DNA from: an uncultured Clostridia bacterium
GTDB taxonomy: Bacteria > Bacillota > Clostridia > Oscillospirales > Ruminococcaceae
Direction: 5' to 3'
DNA length: 7,001 bases
Assembly (NCBI GenBank): GCA_947584825.1
Contig: CANPWR010000068.1
Span: forward strand, 1 to 7,001
Of this stretch, positions 5,143-7,001 are shown in pieces. A program made the translations under genes and the position numbers. The notes under the pieces were generated by a model. The model did not search any database. It was given only the letters and a program-made list of their open reading frames with translations, and was not told where the DNA came from. Position 1 is the first letter of the stretch; every line of letters starts with the position of its first letter.

Positions 5143-5431
5143 ATTGAAAACTTTTCTAGGTATTTCTGCAATAGCAGGTGCAATTGGAGCATTGTTCGCC
5201 TATAAGAAGAAAAGAGAAATGGAAGAATACGAGTACGAAGATTTTGATGAATGTTACTGCGATGATTGCTGTTATCCCGATGAGGAAACTGCTGAAAAAG
5301 CTATAAACGAAGCAGCTGAAAATTCGTCTGATGATACTGATGACTCGAGTGAAGATACAACTGAAAGTGCAGTTGAGGAAGCAGACGAAAGTATTGCTCC
5401 CGAGGCTGAGGCAGACCAGGCGGAAGAGTAA
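5135..5431 (+). CDS. Small acidic membrane-anchored protein, unknown function
   Basis: I do not recognise a family; the shape resembles small YtxH-like membrane proteins, but this is not an assignment. The 98-residue protein has a hydrophobic segment at about 6-22 (rich in G, A, I, L), a basic stop-transfer KKKR at 24-27, then a strongly acidic remainder. A small Cys cluster CYCDDCC (C40, C42, C45, C46) follows the helix and could bind metal or form disulphides. The last 45 residues are almost all E, D, A, S and T, probably disordered. The basic side follows the helix, so the tail is predicted to be cytoplasmic. The ATG has GGTGAT five bases upstream, matching the 3' part of an extended Shine-Dalgarno. 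The gene has its own promoter and terminator, so it is monocistronic apart from the possible leader ORF. Confidence 0.82.
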   Translation: MSKLKTFLGISAIAGAIGALFAYKKKREMEEYEYEDFDECYCDDCCYPDEETAEKAINEAAENSSDDTDDSSEDTTESAVEEADESIAPEAEADQAEE

Positions 5432-5465
5432 TTTATAATTATAAACTGATTAATTTAATAAAAAT

Positions 5466-5520
5466 AACCGATGGCGTTTAAACTCTTTTGAGGGAAACTC
5501 ATCGGTTTTTATTTTTATTA
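5466..5520. terminator. Bidirectional terminator between the 98-residue protein gene and uvrC
   Basis: AACCGATG (5466-5473) pairs with CATCGGTT (5500-5507). Inner pairings GTTT/AAAC and CTC/GAG around a TTTT loop extend the hairpin. On the plus strand it continues into a T-rich run to about 5517; on the minus strand it is followed by an equally T-rich run (below 5466). It serves two convergent genes. Confidence 0.88.
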
Positions 5521-5525
5521 ACTTA

Positions 5526-7001
5526 TCACAGCTTCATATTATCGATTAGCTTTTTAAGTTCTAAAAGCTGTTCCTCACTTCCGCCTATAACCGATTTTAT
5601 TTCGTCAAGTGAAGCCGCTTTGAGCGCCTCTTTGGTCTTGAAGTGCATAATAAGCTTTTTTGCCTTTGCGTCTCCTATTCCCTTGACTTTGGTAAGCTCA
5701 AGCTGATAAGTGTTCTTTTTATGCTTAGCAGTCTGAAAGGTTATCGCATAGCGGTGGACTTCGTCTTGAATACGGGTAATAAGGTTAAATGCCGACTTCA
5801 TCTGAGAAACGCTTATCTCTCCTCCTCCTGTGGCGATCGCCCTCGTACGGTGCTTTGAGTCCTTTACCAAACCATAAAGCGGAATATCCAGATGATATTT
5901 TTCCAAAACAGTGTTTACAGCGTTTACATGACCCTTTCCGCCGTCTAAGAATATAAGGTCAGGGAGAGTTTTAAAGCCCTCGTCTGTTTCATCTTTGTCT
6001 AGGTAACGCTTTATACGGCGTTCGATTACCTCCTGCATACAGGCGTAGTCGTTCTGCTCAAAAACGGTCTTGATGGTGAATTTCTTATAGTTTTTCTTAA
6101 AAGGTCTTGCGTTTTTGAAAACTACCATACCTGCGACCATATTCTCAGACGCAAGATTTGAAATGTCATAGCACTCGATATATTTAGGCGGATTGGGAAG
6201 TCCTAAAAGCTTTGAAAGCTCGTCTAATGCGATAATTTCTTTACCCGTTCTGCCTACCTTTATAGATATCTGCTCGACTGCATTTGTGCGAGCCATTTCA
6301 ATAAGCCTTAACATATCTCCTCTCTGGGGTATTTTTATATGGACCGCACTGCACGACTTCTCTCTCAGAAATCGCATCAAAAGCTCTAAGTCCTCCGGCT
6401 CGCCGTCTAGGAAGATATTCTTAGGTATATCGGCTCTGTTTGAGTAGAACTGATACAAGAAATCACTGCGCATTTTTTTGGTATCCTCTATCTCACCCAG
6501 CATAAAGCTGACCTTGTCAAACAGACGTCCTCCGCGATACATCAAAACACTTGCACAGGCTATCTCGACATTCTCCGCAAGCGCAATTATATCGGCGTCT
6601 TTCATATTCTCGTCGATTATCTTCTGGTTTTCTGAAATTTTCTCTATAGCACGAATCCTGTCTCTCAGATTTGCCGCCTGCTCAAAATCAAGCTCCTCAG
6701 CCGCCTTTTCCATAAGCGAGGTAAGCCTTTCAACCGACTTCGCAGAGCCGTTTTTCATATAGTCTACAGCTTGATCAATGATCTCTCTGTAATCCTCCTT
6801 AGAGATTCTCCCTCTGCAAAGACCCATACACTTGTTTATGTGGTGGTTAAGACAAGGTCTGCCCTTTTTAAAATCTCTCGGAAAAACCTTGTGACAAGTG
6901 GGAAGCTTAAAGACCCTGTTTGCCTCCTCGACCGCCTGTTTAACGGCGTAGCTGCTGGTGTAAGGTCCTATATAGACTGCGTTGTCGTCGTCCTTTTGCA
7001 G
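5526..7001 (-). CDS. uvrC: UvrABC excinuclease subunit C (5' end cut by window)
   Basis: UvrC makes both incisions around a DNA lesion after UvrA/UvrB loading. The frame is open from the right edge through the stop, giving 491 C-terminal residues; the usual length is about 600, so most of the GIY-YIG 3'-incision domain is outside. Fragment numbering: VYIGPYTSS (9-17) from the end of that domain; the Cys-containing stretch TCHKVFPRDF...RPCLNHHINKCMGLC (35-62); the UvrB-binding UVR motif around LMEKAAEELDFEQAANLRD (97-115); the RNase H-like 5'-incision domain with CYDISN (D279), LDGGKGH (D353) and DEVHRYA (H416), the expected D-D-H set; and C-terminal helix-hairpin-helix VKGIGDAKAKKL (439-450). 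DGGKGH replaces the commoner DGGKGQ. An internal ATG at 6827 is not the start, because conserved UvrC sequence continues upstream of it. Confidence 0.97.
   Translation of the reverse strand: MQKDDDNAVYIGPYTSSYAVKQAVEEANRVFKLPTCHKVFPRDFKKGRPCLNHHINKCMGLCRGRISKEDYREIIDQAVDYMKNGSAKSVERLTSLMEKAAEELDFEQAANLRDRIRAIEKISENQKIIDENMKDADIIALAENVEIACASVLMYRGGRLFDKVSFMLGEIEDTKKMRSDFLYQFYSNRADIPKNIFLDGEPEDLELLMRFLREKSCSAVHIKIPQRGDMLRLIEMARTNAVEQISIKVGRTGKEIIALDELSKLLGLPNPPKYIECYDISNLASENMVAGMVVFKNARPFKKNYKKFTIKTVFEQNDYACMQEVIERRIKRYLDKDETDEGFKTLPDLIFLDGGKGHVNAVNTVLEKYHLDIPLYGLVKDSKHRTRAIATGGGEISVSQMKSAFNLITRIQDEVHRYAITFQTAKHKKNTYQLELTKVKGIGDAKAKKLIMHFKTKEALKAASLDEIKSVIGGSEEQLLELKKLIDNMKL

Noticed and set aside
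6193..6762. Plus-strand ORFs of 84 and 94 codons opposite uvrC
   Set aside because: The minus strand encodes continuous conserved UvrC sequence here; the plus frames are Ser-rich antisense artefacts.
1..7001. CRISPR array, tRNA, rRNA or phage/integrase genes
   Set aside because: No regularly spaced repeats, no cloverleaf or rRNA-like stretch, and no mobile-element protein were found on either strand.

Overview
The window looks like chromosome of a low-to-moderate G+C Firmicute, most likely a gut-type clostridium of the Ruminococcaceae/Oscillospiraceae kind. This is inferred from AT-rich spacers, strong AGGAGG-type ribosome sites, consensus sigma-A promoters, the clostridial tsaE-tsaB order and the protein sequences. 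Most of it is conserved housekeeping genes. The unusual parts are the roughly 320-base gap between two divergent genes and the leader of a small membrane protein.

Left half (1-3661, minus strand): a four-gene block read right to left. fhs (formate-tetrahydrofolate ligase) has its own promoter at 3633-3661. It is followed by an unrecognised single-span membrane protein, then tsaE and tsaB, which act in the t6A tRNA-modification pathway. Spacings are 44 bp, 16 bp and a stop/start junction, so the block is probably one operon. tsaB lacks its last residues because the window ends.

Middle (3662-4199): no ordinary gene, but what looks like a complete type I toxin-antitoxin-like locus. A perfect consensus plus-strand promoter (TTGACA, 17 bp, TATAAT) drives a short RNA. 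That RNA has a hairpin-masked Shine-Dalgarno site and a 29-codon hydrophobic peptide with a basic tail. An equally perfect minus-strand promoter (TTGACA, 16 bp, TATAAT) drives a small RNA of about 100 nt towards it. The two RNAs converge on a shared bidirectional terminator, and their 5' parts are inverted copies of each other, including the element that masks the ribosome site.

Right half: rsmE (16S rRNA m3U1498 methyltransferase, plus strand), a weak terminator, and then a strong extended -10 promoter. This promoter serves a 98-aa acidic, Cys-containing, membrane-anchored small protein. Its leader holds a 19-bp palindrome and a possible 20-codon upstream ORF that overlaps the start of the gene. 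A bidirectional terminator separates it from uvrC (excinuclease subunit C, minus strand), whose N-terminal GIY-YIG part lies mostly beyond the right edge.
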